DNA of 64,000 bases from Ferrovaceae bacterium (GTDB taxonomy: Bacteria > Pseudomonadota > Gammaproteobacteria > Burkholderiales > Ferrovaceae), in NCBI GenBank assembly GCA_027449685.1, contig DAIDLC010000007.1:54003-118002 (forward strand). Reading direction: 5' to 3'. Below are positions 37,646 to 49,816 of the stretch, piece after piece (within the stretch, counting starts at the first letter, position 1; the number at the start of each line of letters is the position of its first letter). Under the pieces are notes generated by a model, which saw only the letters and a list, made by a program, of their open reading frames with translations, was not told where the DNA came from and did not search any database. The position numbers were made by a program, and so were the translations under genes.

Positions 37646-38469
37646 GCATCATTTTCATTGGCGGCGGCAATATGGCTTCCGCGCTGATTGGGGGTCTGGT
37701 GGCCCACGGACAGCCCATTTCTCATATGGGCGTGGTGGACATTCAGCCCGAAGTGGCCCAGCGTCTGCACCAACGCTGGGGCATTCGGGTTCATCCGACG
37801 GTGGCACAGGCCCTGCCCGATGCGGGCACGCTGGTGTTATGTGTCAAACCCCAGCAAATGCAGGCGGTTACCGAAGCCATGCCCCCGTTGCCGGCCGATT
37901 TGCGGGTCATCAGTATTGCTGCGGGCATTGGTACGGCCTTGCTGTCGCGCTGGCTCAGGGGCCACGCCAACATCGTGCGCGTCATGCCCAATACGCCCGC
38001 CCTGATCCAGCAGGGGACGGCTGGACTCTATGCTCTGCCCCAGGTGTCGCCCGAGGATCGTTTGCATGCCCAGTCGCTCATGCGGGCGGTGGGTTCTGCG
38101 GTCTGGGTGCATCAGGAATCCGACCTGGATGCAGTGACCGCCGTGTCGGGAAGCGGCCCGGCCTATGTCTTTTTGTTGATGGAGGCCATGCTGGCAGCAG
38201 CGCAACAACTGGGTCTGGATGCAGCCACTGCCAAAACGTTGGTGTTGGATACCGTGCAGGGTGCGGCCATGCTGGCCAAGGCGGGACCCGAATCGCCCAC
38301 GCAACTGCGGGAGCGGGTGACCTCGCCGGGCGGGACTACCGAGGCCGCCTTGTCCGTTCTGCATGCTGCAGGCCTGGAGCAAACCATTGGCGCGGCTATT
38401 CGGGCAGCGGCCCAGCGTTCCTGCGATCTGGGCGCGCGTCTGGAACAGGGCGTGGGAGTGCACAATTGA
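37642..38469 (+). CDS. proC: Pyrroline-5-carboxylate reductase
   Basis: Final step of proline synthesis. The 275-residue protein has the dinucleotide motif IIFIGGGNMASALIGGL, the MPNTPALIQQG segment, and the C-terminal signature covering AMLAKAGPESPTQLRERVTSPGGTTEAAL. ProA is encoded on the opposite strand in the same window; proB is not present. Co-transcribed with yggS and probably yggT. Confidence 0.97.
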   Translation: MSIIFIGGGNMASALIGGLVAHGQPISHMGVVDIQPEVAQRLHQRWGIRVHPTVAQALPDAGTLVLCVKPQQMQAVTEAMPPLPADLRVISIAAGIGTALLSRWLRGHANIVRVMPNTPALIQQGTAGLYALPQVSPEDRLHAQSLMRAVGSAVWVHQESDLDAVTAVSGSGPAYVFLLMEAMLAAAQQLGLDAATAKTLVLDTVQGAAMLAKAGPESPTQLRERVTSPGGTTEAALSVLHAAGLEQTIGAAIRAAAQRSCDLGARLEQGVGVHN

Positions 38470-38474
38470 CTGGA

Positions 38475-39038
38475 ATGCTGGAATCACTCTTCGAGTTGGT
38501 GTTTGGTATCTTTTCCTTTGCCGCCCTGTTGCGTTTTCTGTTGCAGGTGGTGGGGGCCCCCTACCGCAATCCCCTCAGTGAATTTGCCGTGTCCTTGAGC
38601 GAGTTTGCCGTGCGTCCCTTGCGTCGCTGGATTCCGGGGTTTCGGGGGGTGGATTATTCGCCCCTGCTGTGGGCCTGGTTGCTGGAATGTCTGCTCTTGG
38701 CGGTCAACCTCACGGTGCTGGGCATGGTGCGTCCGCTGGATCTGGTGCATTTCATTCCCTGGGTGCTGGTGATGGGGTGGGTAACCGTTCTGCGACATGG
38801 GCTGTATCTGCTCATGGGGGCGGTGTTCCTGCTGGCTGTTCTCAGCTGGGTCAACCCCTACAGCCCCATCATGCCGGCGGTAGATGCCCTGACCCGTCCG
38901 TTCCTGAACCCCTTGCGCCGCATCATCCCGCTCATGGGAACGGTGGATCTGACGCCGGTGGTGCTGATGGTGATCTTCCAGTTGACCCTGACTATCCTCA
39001 TCGGAGCCCTGGAAATGCTGGCGCAACGCCTCATGTAA
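38475..39038 (+). CDS. yggT: YggT family membrane protein
   Basis: A 187-residue integral membrane protein with two YggT repeats, each about 90 residues with paired helices and a conserved SEFAVRPLRRWIPG or ALTRPFLNPLRRIIP linker. Members are often next to proC/yggS and have been linked to osmotic or cell-division functions; mechanism unknown. ATG 38475 is used; a TTG at 38466 overlapping the proC stop is an alternative start. Confidence 0.9.
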   Translation: MLESLFELVFGIFSFAALLRFLLQVVGAPYRNPLSEFAVSLSEFAVRPLRRWIPGFRGVDYSPLLWAWLLECLLLAVNLTVLGMVRPLDLVHFIPWVLVMGWVTVLRHGLYLLMGAVFLLAVLSWVNPYSPIMPAVDALTRPFLNPLRRIIPLMGTVDLTPVVLMVIFQLTLTILIGALEMLAQRLM

Positions 39039-39070
39039 GCAGCGGGTTGGCCCCCAGGGCGGACCCGGGA

Positions 39071-40525
39071 TTACATCAGGACCACGTCGTACTGTTCCTG
39101 GTGATTCTGGGATTCCACCTGCAGGCTGATGCGCTTGCCCACGAATTCGCTCACTCCGGCCAGGCTTTGAGATTCCTCATCCAAAAATAGATCGATGACT
39201 CGCTGATGCGCAATCACCCGGTATTCCCGGGCCTCGAATTGACGGGCAGCCAGCACGATTTCGCGCAGAATTTCGTAGCACACGGTTTGCGGGGTTTTCA
39301 CCTGAGCGCTGCCCTTGCAACAGGGGCAGGGTTCGCACAGCACATGGGCCAGACTTTCGCGCGTGCGCTTGCGGGTGAGTTCGATCAAACCCAGGGAGGT
39401 AAACCCGTTCACGGTAACCCGCGTGCGATCGCGGGACAGGGCTTTGCGAAACTCGGCCAGCACGGCCTCACGGTGCTCCGGATTATCCATGTCGATGAAA
39501 TCGGCAATCACGATACCGCCCAGATTGCGCAAGCGTAATTGTCGGGCCATGGCTTGCGCCGCCTCCAGATTGGTGCGGAAGATGGTGTCATCAAAATTGC
39601 GTCCGCCCACGAATCCACCGGTATTTACGTCGATCGTGGTCATGGCTTCAGTCTGGTCGATGATGAGGTACCCTCCGGACTTCAAATCCACGCGCCGCGA
39701 CAGGGCCTTTTCAATTTCCAGTTCCACGCCAAAGAGGTCGAACAGGGGGCGGGCGCCACTGTAATGTTCCAGAAGGGGGGCCGCCTGGGGATTGTAATGC
39801 CGGGAAAACTCCAGCAACTTGTGAAAGTTTTCCCGTGAATCCACCATGATGCGATCCGTATCCTCCATCACCAGATCGCGAATGACCCGTTGGGCCAGGC
39901 TCAGGTCCTGATACAGCAACTGGGGGCTGGCCACACCGTGGCAATGAGACTGGATATCGGACCAGCATTGCGTCAGGTATTCCAGATCGCGCTGCAATTC
40001 ACGATCCGAAGTGGTTTCGGCCACGGTGCGCACGATGAACCCTCCGGTGGTGTGGGTGGGAATGAGACCTTGCAGACGTTCGCGCAACAGCTGGCGTTCC
40101 TCTTCGCTTTCGATCTTTTGCGACACGCCGATGTGATTTTCCTGTGGCAGATAAACCAGATAGCGCCCGGCAATGCTGATTTGGGTGGAGAGTCGTGCAC
40201 CCTTGGTCCCGATAGGGTCCTTGGCCACCTGCACCAAGAGGGACTGCCCCTCGGCCAGGGTTTTTTCGATGGGGCGTTGGGACTCTTCAGAATTTCGCGG
40301 CGTCCAGATATCCGCTACGTGCAGGAAAGCCGCGCGCTCCAGGCCCAAATCGATGAAGGCGGATTGCATGCCGGGCAAAATGCGGGCCACCCGGCCCCAA
40401 TAGATGTTTCCCACCAGGCCCCGGGCGCTGGCGCGTTCCACGTGTAACTCCTGGGGCACGCCCAATTCCATGATGGCTACCCGGGTTTCCTGGGGGGTGA
40501 TGTTGACCAGGATCTGGTTGTTCAC
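39071..40525 (-). CDS. rng: Ribonuclease G
   Basis: RNase E/G-family endonuclease processing 16S rRNA 5' ends and mRNAs. At 484 residues it is the short RNase G form. It has an S1-like domain (GNIYWGRVARILPGMQSAFIDLG), the catalytic region with TIDVNTGGFVG and IVIADFIDM, and the zinc-link cysteines in CEPCPCCKG. In many betaproteobacteria maf lies between rlmH and rng; here rng follows rlmH directly with a 25-nt gap. Confidence 0.96.
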   Translation of the reverse strand: MNNQILVNITPQETRVAIMELGVPQELHVERASARGLVGNIYWGRVARILPGMQSAFIDLGLERAAFLHVADIWTPRNSEESQRPIEKTLAEGQSLLVQVAKDPIGTKGARLSTQISIAGRYLVYLPQENHIGVSQKIESEEERQLLRERLQGLIPTHTTGGFIVRTVAETTSDRELQRDLEYLTQCWSDIQSHCHGVASPQLLYQDLSLAQRVIRDLVMEDTDRIMVDSRENFHKLLEFSRHYNPQAAPLLEHYSGARPLFDLFGVELEIEKALSRRVDLKSGGYLIIDQTEAMTTIDVNTGGFVGGRNFDDTIFRTNLEAAQAMARQLRLRNLGGIVIADFIDMDNPEHREAVLAEFRKALSRDRTRVTVNGFTSLGLIELTRKRTRESLAHVLCEPCPCCKGSAQVKTPQTVCYEILREIVLAARQFEAREYRVIAHQRVIDLFLDEESQSLAGVSEFVGKRISLQVESQNHQEQYDVVLM

Positions 40526-40550
40526 GCGTCTTCTCCTTCAGTGGGTGGGT

Positions 40551-41021
40551 TCAGGCACGATGATAGGGATGCCCCTGTAACAGGGAGTAACTGCGATACA
40601 GTTGCTCCGCCAGGAGAACGCGTACCAGGCCATGGGGCAGGGTCATGCGGGAGAGGGCCAGCAGCGCGTGACAGTCCTGCTTGATGCGTGGGTGCAGACC
40701 ATCGGCACTGCCAATCAGAAAGCAGGGGCTTTGTGCCTGCTGCTGGTGCCGTTCCAGGGTTTGGGCCAACTCCTGGGTGGTCCACAGAGCCCCGCGTTCG
40801 TCCAGTGCATAGCGCACTTCCTGGGTGTGGAACTGCTGGCGCAAGCGCTGTGCTTCCAGTTCCAGAATCTGCTCGGTGTTGCGTCCGCTGGTGCGCGGTT
40901 CGGGCTTGACTTCCACGAGCTGCAAGCCCAGTTCCCGGGGTAGGCGCTGCAGATATTCCTGGGTGGCTTGCTGCACCCAGGCGGGCTGGCGGTGCCCCAA
41001 AGCCAGGATCCGGATTTTCAA
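40551..41021 (-). CDS. rlmH: 23S rRNA (pseudouridine-1915-N3)-methyltransferase
   Basis: SPOUT methyltransferase acting on helix 69 of 23S rRNA. Taking the TTG at 41021 (preceded by GGGAAG) gives 156 residues, matching the family, and an N-terminus KIRILALGHRQPAWV. The knot region is visible as CFLIGSADGLHPRIK and LVRVLLAEQLYRSYSLLQGHPYHR. No ATG fits. It lies downstream of rsfS with a 34-nt gap, another ribosome-linked gene. Confidence 0.95.
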   Translation of the reverse strand: MKIRILALGHRQPAWVQQATQEYLQRLPRELGLQLVEVKPEPRTSGRNTEQILELEAQRLRQQFHTQEVRYALDERGALWTTQELAQTLERHQQQAQSPCFLIGSADGLHPRIKQDCHALLALSRMTLPHGLVRVLLAEQLYRSYSLLQGHPYHRA

Positions 41022-41055
41022 GGGGAGCTTCCCGCAGGGCGCAAGGGACGTGGCA

Positions 41056-41448
41056 TCAAGGGAGTGGATCGGGGTGGGTGGATGCCGGCACCAGAGCGTG
41101 GATGGGGGGACGTTGGGACAGGTAGCGGGTGCCTCCCCACAATTCATCCAGATTGAAATACTCTCGAATGCCGGGCTGCATGATGTGCACGATGACACTG
41201 CCCAGATCCACCAGAATCCATTCACCGCTGTGCAATCCCTCCAAGCCCTGAATGGGCACATGATGGGCACGCAGATGGTTTTCCACCCGATGCGCCAGGG
41301 CCCGCGTTTGGCGGTTGGACTTGGCACAGGCCAGCACCAGATAATCGCACAGCGTGGTCAGGTGACGCACATCCAGGACCTGAATGTCCTCTCCCTTGAC
41401 CTCCTCCAGGGCCTGCACGACCTCATCCTTGACGCGTTGTGGTTCCAT
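41056..41448 (-). CDS. rsfS: Ribosomal silencing factor RsfS
   Basis: RsfS (Iojap family) binds uL14 and blocks subunit joining in starvation. The 130-residue protein has VVQALEEVKGEDIQVLDVR, LTTLCDYLVLACAKSNRQ and GEWILVDLGSVIVHIMQPGIREYFNLDELWG. A tail of about 20 residues exceeds the core family. ATG 41448 has AGGA 6 nt upstream; it overlaps the nadD 3' end by 26 nt. Confidence 0.95.
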   Translation of the reverse strand: MEPQRVKDEVVQALEEVKGEDIQVLDVRHLTTLCDYLVLACAKSNRQTRALAHRVENHLRAHHVPIQGLEGLHSGEWILVDLGSVIVHIMQPGIREYFNLDELWGGTRYLSQRPPIHALVPASTHPDPLP

Positions 41449-42112
41449 CGGATTCCTGCTGATAAAGATGATGCGTTTCAATATAGTCCAGGACGGCCTT
41501 GGGGAGCAACTCAGCCGTGCTCAGTCCTTGGCGTAACAGGGAGCGTATGTGGGTGGACGCAGCCGGGTGCAAGGGGGTCGACAGAGAAATAATCAATCCG
41601 GCGGGTGCTGCGCGCTCCTGGGCAGAAAGCGTCTGCAGGGTGCGCTGGCGCCAGTCCTGGGCCTGCAAGGGGGCAGGCCATTGGTGGGCGGCGGGGTCCT
41701 GTGGGGTGCGGGCTATCAGCACCACATGGCAAAGATCGAATACGGCCTGCCAGGCATGCCAACTGGGAAGGTTGCCAAAGGCGTCGGCCCCCAGGATCAG
41801 ATACAAAGCCGCCGCCGAGCCATATTCCAGGCGCAGTTGGTGCAGGGTGTCTACCGTAAAGGTGGGGCCGGAACGTTCCACTTCCCGAGCGTCCACTTGC
41901 AGGAACGGATAAGCCTGGGCGGCCCGTTGCGCCATCTCAAGACGTTGCCCGGCCGTTGCCTGGGGTTGGCGTTGCCAGGGGTTGCCTGCGGGCAGGAGCA
42001 AAACCCGATCCAGTTGCAACTGCTCCCAGGCGGCGCAGGCCATGGCCAGATGGCCGGCATGGATGGGATCAAACGTCCCCCCCAAAAGACCCAGTTTGAG
42101 GGGCTTGGTCAT
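41423..42112 (-). CDS. nadD: Nicotinate-nucleotide adenylyltransferase
   Basis: Forms deamido-NAD from nicotinate mononucleotide and ATP. The 229-residue nucleotidyltransferase shows LGLLGGTFDPIHAGHLAMA with the (H/T)xGH-type motif and the C-terminal STHIRSLLRQG (ISSTxIR-like). The ATG overlaps the proA stop by 1 nt (TGATG) and the 3' end overlaps rsfS, the classic proA-nadD-rsfS-rlmH order. Confidence 0.95.
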   Translation of the reverse strand: MTKPLKLGLLGGTFDPIHAGHLAMACAAWEQLQLDRVLLLPAGNPWQRQPQATAGQRLEMAQRAAQAYPFLQVDAREVERSGPTFTVDTLHQLRLEYGSAAALYLILGADAFGNLPSWHAWQAVFDLCHVVLIARTPQDPAAHQWPAPLQAQDWRQRTLQTLSAQERAAPAGLIISLSTPLHPAASTHIRSLLRQGLSTAELLPKAVLDYIETHHLYQQESDGTTTRQG

Positions 42113-43377
42113 CAGGTGCGAATTTGCCCGTTGCCCAGAACGATGAATTTTTGCGAGGTGAGCCCTTCCAGTCCTACGGGTCCGCGGGCATGCAGCTTGT
42201 CCGTGGAAATGCCGATCTCGGCACCCAGGCCATACTCAAAGCCATCTGCAAAGCGCGTGGAGGTATTGACCATGACCGAACTCGAGTCCACCTCCCGCAG
42301 GAAGCGATTGGCGTTGTTCCAGTCATTGGTCAAAATGGCGTCAGTGTGTTGCGAGCCGTAACGGGCAATATGATCCAGGGCGGCATCGAGGGAGGGGACG
42401 ATGCGGATGGACAGGATGGGAGCCAGGTATTCGGTTGCCCAGTCCGCTTCGGTGGCGGGACGAACACCTTCGATCAGACGGCAGGTTGGTTCGTCACCGC
42501 GCAGTTCCACGCCCTTGAGCCTATAGCGTTGGGCCAACTCGGGCAGAACGCGCGCTGCGATATCCTGATGCACCAGCAGGGTTTCCATGGTGTTGCAGGT
42601 GCCATAGCGTTGGGTTTTGGCGTTTTCTGCCACACGAATGGCCATGGAAACCTCTGCGCTGGCATCGATGAAGGTATGGCAGATGCCGTCCAGGTGTTTG
42701 ATGATGGGAATGCGTGCCTCACGGCTAATGCGCTCGATCAGGCCCTTGCCGCCCCGGGGCACGAGGACGTCCACGAATTCTGTGAGCGTGATCAGCGCGC
42801 CCACCGCGGCACGATCTGCAGTGGCCAGCACCTGCACGCACTCTGCCGGCAAGTTGGCCTGCGAAAGCCCCTCATGCATGGCCTGGGCAATGATCTGGTT
42901 GGAGCGCAGGGATTCCGACCCGCCCCGTAACAGACAGGCGTTCCCCGACTTGATGCACAGACCGGCCGCATCGGCAGTGACGTTGGGACGGGCTTCGTAG
43001 ATGATGCCAACCACTCCCAGGGGAACGCGCATGCGTCCCACTTCGATGCCCGAGGGGCGCCGTGACAGGCCGGTAATTTCTCCCACAGGATCAGGCAGCA
43101 GTGCAATTTGCTCCAGTCCGGCGGCCATGGCGTTGATACTCTCCGGTGTCAGGGCAAGACGATCCAGAAAGGCACTGTCGGCATCCTGAGCGCGCGCCGC
43201 AGCCAAGTCGAGTCCATTGGCTACGAGCAAGGCGTCTTGGCGCCTGCGCAGGGATTGAGCGGCATTGTGCAAGGCCTGGTTTTTGGCGGCGGTGGAGGCC
43301 CGTGCCAGTTGACGCGAGGCGTTGCGGGCCTGTCGCCCCAGTGTTTGCAGAAGCTCTTGAATGGTTGGTTCGGTCAT
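42112..43377 (-). CDS. proA: Gamma-glutamyl phosphate reductase
   Basis: NADPH-dependent reduction of glutamyl-5-phosphate in proline synthesis. The 421-residue aldehyde-dehydrogenase-superfamily protein includes [41 protein letters not shown] family sequence near residues 120-160, [11 protein letters not shown] and the ending [18 protein letters not shown]. It overlaps holA by 4 nt and nadD by 1 nt. Confidence 0.97.
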   Translation of the reverse strand: MTEPTIQELLQTLGRQARNASRQLARASTAAKNQALHNAAQSLRRRQDALLVANGLDLAAARAQDADSAFLDRLALTPESINAMAAGLEQIALLPDPVGEITGLSRRPSGIEVGRMRVPLGVVGIIYEARPNVTADAAGLCIKSGNACLLRGGSESLRSNQIIAQAMHEGLSQANLPAECVQVLATADRAAVGALITLTEFVDVLVPRGGKGLIERISREARIPIIKHLDGICHTFIDASAEVSMAIRVAENAKTQRYGTCNTMETLLVHQDIAARVLPELAQRYRLKGVELRGDEPTCRLIEGVRPATEADWATEYLAPILSIRIVPSLDAALDHIARYGSQHTDAILTNDWNNANRFLREVDSSSVMVNTSTRFADGFEYGLGAEIGISTDKLHARGPVGLEGLTSQKFIVLGNGQIRT

Positions 43378-44402
43378 GAGGGTAAACCTTTAGGGGGGCG
43401 TTCACGAATCAGGCGTAATCCCAGTTCGAGGAGGGATTCCCAGGGGGGTCCATGGTCCACGCCCTTGATCATGCGATCGATGCGGGCACAGTGCAGGAGG
43501 GCTTTCTGGCAATTGCCCAGAGAGAGTGGGGGCTGCATCCGCTCCATCCATTGCTGGCGGGGGCCCCACACGCGGGCTTCTTTCCAGGCTTGGGTCAGGG
43601 GGCGTTGTTGCTGGCGCGCGCAGGCCAGCTGCAACAAGCCCCGCAAATCTTCGCTCAGGGTCCACAGGACCAGCGGCAGGGCCTGGTCTTCTGCCTGCAA
43701 ACCCCGCAAACTGCGTACAAAGCGCGCCAAATCCTGAGTAAGCAGGGCTTCGGACAGGTCGTTGAGGCGGTGGCGGCCAACGGGCATGACGGCCTCCGCC
43801 ACCTGCTGCAGACTCAGTGGACCGGGCGGGAACAACAAGCCCAGTTTTTGAATTTCCTGATGGGCGGCCAACAGGTTGCCTTCCACACACTGCACCAGAA
43901 ATTCCAGCGCCTCCGGAGCAAGCCTCTGCTGCTGGCGTGATAGACGTTGGGTAATCCAGTGTGGCAGCTGGTCATGGTCAATGGTTTTGGCGTGGATCAG
44001 GGTGCCCTGCTTTTCCAGCGCCTTGAACCACGGGCTTTGCTGGGTGCGATAATCCAAAGCCGGCAGGGTGATCAGCAAGAGCACCTCGGGCACGCCCTCG
44101 AGGGCGCACCGCTCCAGAAATCGGGCCCCTTCGGTACCGGGCTTTCCCGAGGGAATGCGCAGCTCCACCAGTTTGCGGGGGCAAAACAGGGAGGGGCTTT
44201 GGCAGGACAACTGCAGGGCATTCCAGTCGAACCCGGCCTCCACGGTCCAGGCTTCCCGCTCGTCATAGCCTTGGGTTCGTGCTTGCTGGCGCAGTTGATC
44301 CACGGTTTCCAGGGCCAGTAAAGGTTCTTCCCCCAGCACGGTATAAAGGACTTGCAAGCCCCGCTGCAGATGGGTGTCCAGTTTGTCCGAGGGTAGTCGC
44401 AT
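43374..44402 (-). CDS. holA: DNA polymerase III delta subunit
   Basis: Clamp-loader subunit that opens the beta clamp. The 342-residue protein has the HolA pattern: [54 protein letters not shown], and the lid/collar domains with [18 protein letters not shown]. It sits 5 nt after lptE in the conserved leuS-lptE-holA order. Confidence 0.94.
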   Translation of the reverse strand: MRLPSDKLDTHLQRGLQVLYTVLGEEPLLALETVDQLRQQARTQGYDEREAWTVEAGFDWNALQLSCQSPSLFCPRKLVELRIPSGKPGTEGARFLERCALEGVPEVLLLITLPALDYRTQQSPWFKALEKQGTLIHAKTIDHDQLPHWITQRLSRQQQRLAPEALEFLVQCVEGNLLAAHQEIQKLGLLFPPGPLSLQQVAEAVMPVGRHRLNDLSEALLTQDLARFVRSLRGLQAEDQALPLVLWTLSEDLRGLLQLACARQQQRPLTQAWKEARVWGPRQQWMERMQPPLSLGNCQKALLHCARIDRMIKGVDHGPPWESLLELGLRLIRERPPKGLPS

Positions 44403-44407
44403 GGGGC

Positions 44408-44989
44408 TCAGGGCTCCGCCTTCACGGTGGGCTTGAGGGTCACGATGCGGTTGAGCATCTGGCGCACCAACTCGTGCTGCATCTCGCGAACCATGACCTG
44501 TTCTTCTGTGGTTTTGGCCAGAATCTGCACATCGTTATAGTTGAACAGCCGCGATACGGAGACATCGGTGGGATGGAGGATCTCGTTGCCGGCATTGTCG
44601 GTGGCCCGAAAATTGAGACGCGAATAAAGGGTGAACTGAGAGACGGTGCCCTGGGCATTGAGGGTAAGAATCTGTTTGGATCGGTTCAGAGGAGAGACGT
44701 ACACGATGACGTCCGCCTTGTCGGGTTGTGGGACCAGGGTGAGTTGCCCCTCCTGGGTCAAGGCCGTACGAATTTCCCGCTCCAGATTGGGGTCGAGGCC
44801 ACCGCTACTGAGAAAGAGGGTGTGAAATGGCGCATGTTGCGTGCCGCGCAGCTTGAAACCGCAGCCGCCCAGAAGGCTTGCGCAAAGCAGCAGGAGCACC
44901 AGCGCGCCCACGGATACAACAAACGCCCCTCGGGAGCGGGGGATGTTGAACGCCGTGTGGTGACCCGGCAAGGTGGCGCGCTGGGGCAT
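44408..44989 (-). CDS. lptE: LPS-assembly lipoprotein LptE
   Basis: LptE plugs the LptD outer-membrane translocon for lipopolysaccharide. The 193-residue protein has an unusually long basic n-region (about 26 residues), a hydrophobic core and lipobox LLGGC with Cys43, followed by the family start GFKLRG. The start may be further downstream, but no other plausible start codon with a basic n-region is seen. It begins 1 nt after the leuS stop, the standard context. Confidence 0.9.
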   Translation of the reverse strand: MPQRATLPGHHTAFNIPRSRGAFVVSVGALVLLLLCASLLGGCGFKLRGTQHAPFHTLFLSSGGLDPNLEREIRTALTQEGQLTLVPQPDKADVIVYVSPLNRSKQILTLNAQGTVSQFTLYSRLNFRATDNAGNEILHPTDVSVSRLFNYNDVQILAKTTEEQVMVREMQHELVRQMLNRIVTLKPTVKAEP

Positions 44990-44990
44990 G

Positions 44991-47546
<2,556 letters not shown>

Positions 47547-47548
47547 TC

Positions 47549-49714
47549 ATGAATGCTGGATTGCTTGATGGACTAAATGCGGAACAACTGGCGGCGGTTA
47601 CTCTGCCCCAGGAATCAGCACTGATTCTGGCGGGTGCCGGAAGCGGTAAAACCCGGGTGTTGACCACCCGCATGGCCTGGTTGATTCAAACCGGGCGGGT
47701 AACACCCATGGGCGTGCTGGCGGTTACTTTCACTAACAAGGCGGCGCGCGAAATGCTGGCGCGTCTATCGGCCCTGTTGCCCATCAATACCCGGGGCATG
47801 TGGGTGGGAACCTTCCATGGCCTGTGTCACCGCCTGTTACGGACCCATGCCCAGGAAGCCCGCCTGCCCGCACAGTTTCAGATTCTCGACGGACAGGATC
47901 AGTTGTCGGCCATCAAGCGTTTGATGCGCGCCCAGCAAGTGGATGAAACCCGATATCCGGCCCGGCAGACCCAGCAATTCATCAACGCCCAAAAGGAAGC
48001 CGGTCAACGTCCGGCTCAGGTGGAAGCCTTTGATGCGCGCACCCGCGCCTTGCGCGACCTGTACGTGGGCTACGAGGCGCAATGTCAGAAGGAAGGGGTG
48101 GTGGATTTTGCCGAATTATTGCTGCGCAGCGTGGAATTGCTGCGCAGCAACGAAGTGCTGCGGCTGCACTATCGTGCGCGCTTCATCCATATTCTGGTGG
48201 ATGAGTTTCAGGATACCAACCGCTTGCAGTACCAGTGGCTCAAACTTCTGGCTGCACCTGAGCATGCCGTGTTTGCCGTGGGCGACGATGACCAGTCCAT
48301 TTATGGCTTTCGTGGGGCTGAGGTGGGTAATATGCGGGACTTCGAACGGGAATTTGCGCTTGAACGGGTCATCCGTCTGGAGCAAAACTACCGCTCCTTC
48401 GGCAACATCCTGGATGCAGCCAATGCGCTGATTCGCCACAACCAGGGGCGCTTGGGAAAAAATCTCTGGACCCGGGCTGGGGCCGGTCAACCGGTGCGAG
48501 TGTACGAAGCGTTCAACGATGGGGAAGAGGCCCGCTTTGTGGTGGAAGAAGCGCGCGCCTTGATGGCCGAGGGCCTGCCCTTGTCCCAAATAGCGCTGCT
48601 GTATCGCTCCAATGCCCAGTCACGTGTTCTGGAGCATGCCCTCTTCGCGGCTGGAATCGGCTATCGGGTGTATGGTGGGCAGCGTTTCTTCGAACGCCTG
48701 GAAATCAAGCAGGCCATGGCCTATTTGCGCCTGGCCGCTCATGGGGAAGAAGAGGGCGCATTTTTGCGGGTCGTCAATTTTCCTCCTCGCGGAGTAGGCA
48801 CACGTTCCCTGGAGTTGCTGCAAAGTACGGCCCGGGAGCAGGGCAGCAGCCTGTATCAGGCGGCGCGTCAAAGCACCTTGACCGGCAAGGCTGGCGCAGG
48901 AATGAGCGCCTTCCTTGCCTGCATCGAACGCCTCAAAGAGGCGGCCTCGGCGCTGCCCTTGGCCGAGTTGGTGGCCACGTTGCTGCAGGAAAGCGGCTTG
49001 CTGGCCCACTATCGGGCCGATCGGGAGGGTGCGGATCGGGTGGAGAATCTGGAGGAGCTGGTGGCTGCGGCCGCCAGCTTCGAGCATGAATCGGAACTGA
49101 GCGATTTGCAGGCCTTTTTATCCCACGCCAGTCTGGAATCTGGCGAACACGAAGCCGCGCCGGGCCTGGATGCGCTGCAACTGATGACGGTCCATGCGGC
49201 CAAGGGGCTGGAGTTTCAGGCGGTCTTTGTGTGCGGCCTGGAGGAAGGGCTGTTTCCTCATGAAAACGCCTTGACTCAATCCGATGGCCTGGAGGAGGAA
49301 CGGCGTTTGATGTATGTGGCCATTACCCGGGCTCGGGACCGCCTGTATCTCACGCGCGCCCAAAGCCGCATGCTGCATGGGCAGGTCCGATACGGGCTGC
49401 GTTCGCGCTTCATCGATGAAATCCCTCCAGCCTTGTGCCGCTGGTTGTCACCCTCTGCAAAATCTTCCATGCCGCGCCGCCTGCTGAACCAGCCGACGGG
49501 GGACCTGCCCCAGCCAGCTGTCCAGGCCGTTTCCCCGGCGCCGGCTCTCGGCCTGCCTTTTTTCATGGGGCAAGCTGTGCGCCACGAAAAGTTTGGCTAT
49601 GGGGTGGTGTTGCAATGCGAAGGAGGGGGCGGGGATGCGCGCGTGCAAGTGAATTTTCGTGATGTGGGCGTCAAGTGGCTGGCATTGGGGTATGCGCGAC
49701 TGGTGGCGCAGTAA
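47549..49714 (+). CDS. uvrD: UvrD-type DNA helicase II
   Basis: Superfamily 1A 3'-5' helicase for excision and mismatch repair. The 721-residue protein has the Q-motif LNAEQLAAV, Walker A AGAGSGKTRVL (residues 29-35), motif Ia TFTNKAAREM, Walker B LVDEFQDTNRLQYQWL, motif III VFAVGDDDQSIYGFRGA, motif V LMTVHAAKGLEFQAVFV and motif VI RRLMYVAITRARDRLYL. The C-terminus (FMGQAVRHEKFGYGVVLQCEG) is the UvrD tail. A GTG 9 nt upstream of the chosen ATG is possible. PcrA/Rep are close relatives, but length and tail favour UvrD. Confidence 0.94.
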   Translation: MNAGLLDGLNAEQLAAVTLPQESALILAGAGSGKTRVLTTRMAWLIQTGRVTPMGVLAVTFTNKAAREMLARLSALLPINTRGMWVGTFHGLCHRLLRTHAQEARLPAQFQILDGQDQLSAIKRLMRAQQVDETRYPARQTQQFINAQKEAGQRPAQVEAFDARTRALRDLYVGYEAQCQKEGVVDFAELLLRSVELLRSNEVLRLHYRARFIHILVDEFQDTNRLQYQWLKLLAAPEHAVFAVGDDDQSIYGFRGAEVGNMRDFEREFALERVIRLEQNYRSFGNILDAANALIRHNQGRLGKNLWTRAGAGQPVRVYEAFNDGEEARFVVEEARALMAEGLPLSQIALLYRSNAQSRVLEHALFAAGIGYRVYGGQRFFERLEIKQAMAYLRLAAHGEEEGAFLRVVNFPPRGVGTRSLELLQSTAREQGSSLYQAARQSTLTGKAGAGMSAFLACIERLKEAASALPLAELVATLLQESGLLAHYRADREGADRVENLEELVAAAASFEHESELSDLQAFLSHASLESGEHEAAPGLDALQLMTVHAAKGLEFQAVFVCGLEEGLFPHENALTQSDGLEEERRLMYVAITRARDRLYLTRAQSRMLHGQVRYGLRSRFIDEIPPALCRWLSPSAKSSMPRRLLNQPTGDLPQPAVQAVSPAPALGLPFFMGQAVRHEKFGYGVVLQCEGGGGDARVQVNFRDVGVKWLALGYARLVAQ

Positions 49715-49754
49715 AACCAGGCGCGGGTTTGCCGCATTGCGAGATAACTTCTGG

Positions 49755-49760
49755 TAGAAT
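49755..49760 (+). promoter_or_regulatory. Candidate -10 box for the cytochrome c4 gene
   Basis: TAGAAT lies 57 nt before the cytochrome ATG in the 102-nt gap after uvrD. The nearest TTG-type -35 (TTGCCG at 49729) gives a 20-nt spacer, which is long. Weak promoter candidate. Confidence 0.3.
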
Positions 49761-49816
49761 ACCCCGGTTAAGACCCCAAAGGGTTGCGATTCGTCCAAAA
49801 GGAAAGAGGTCCCTAA

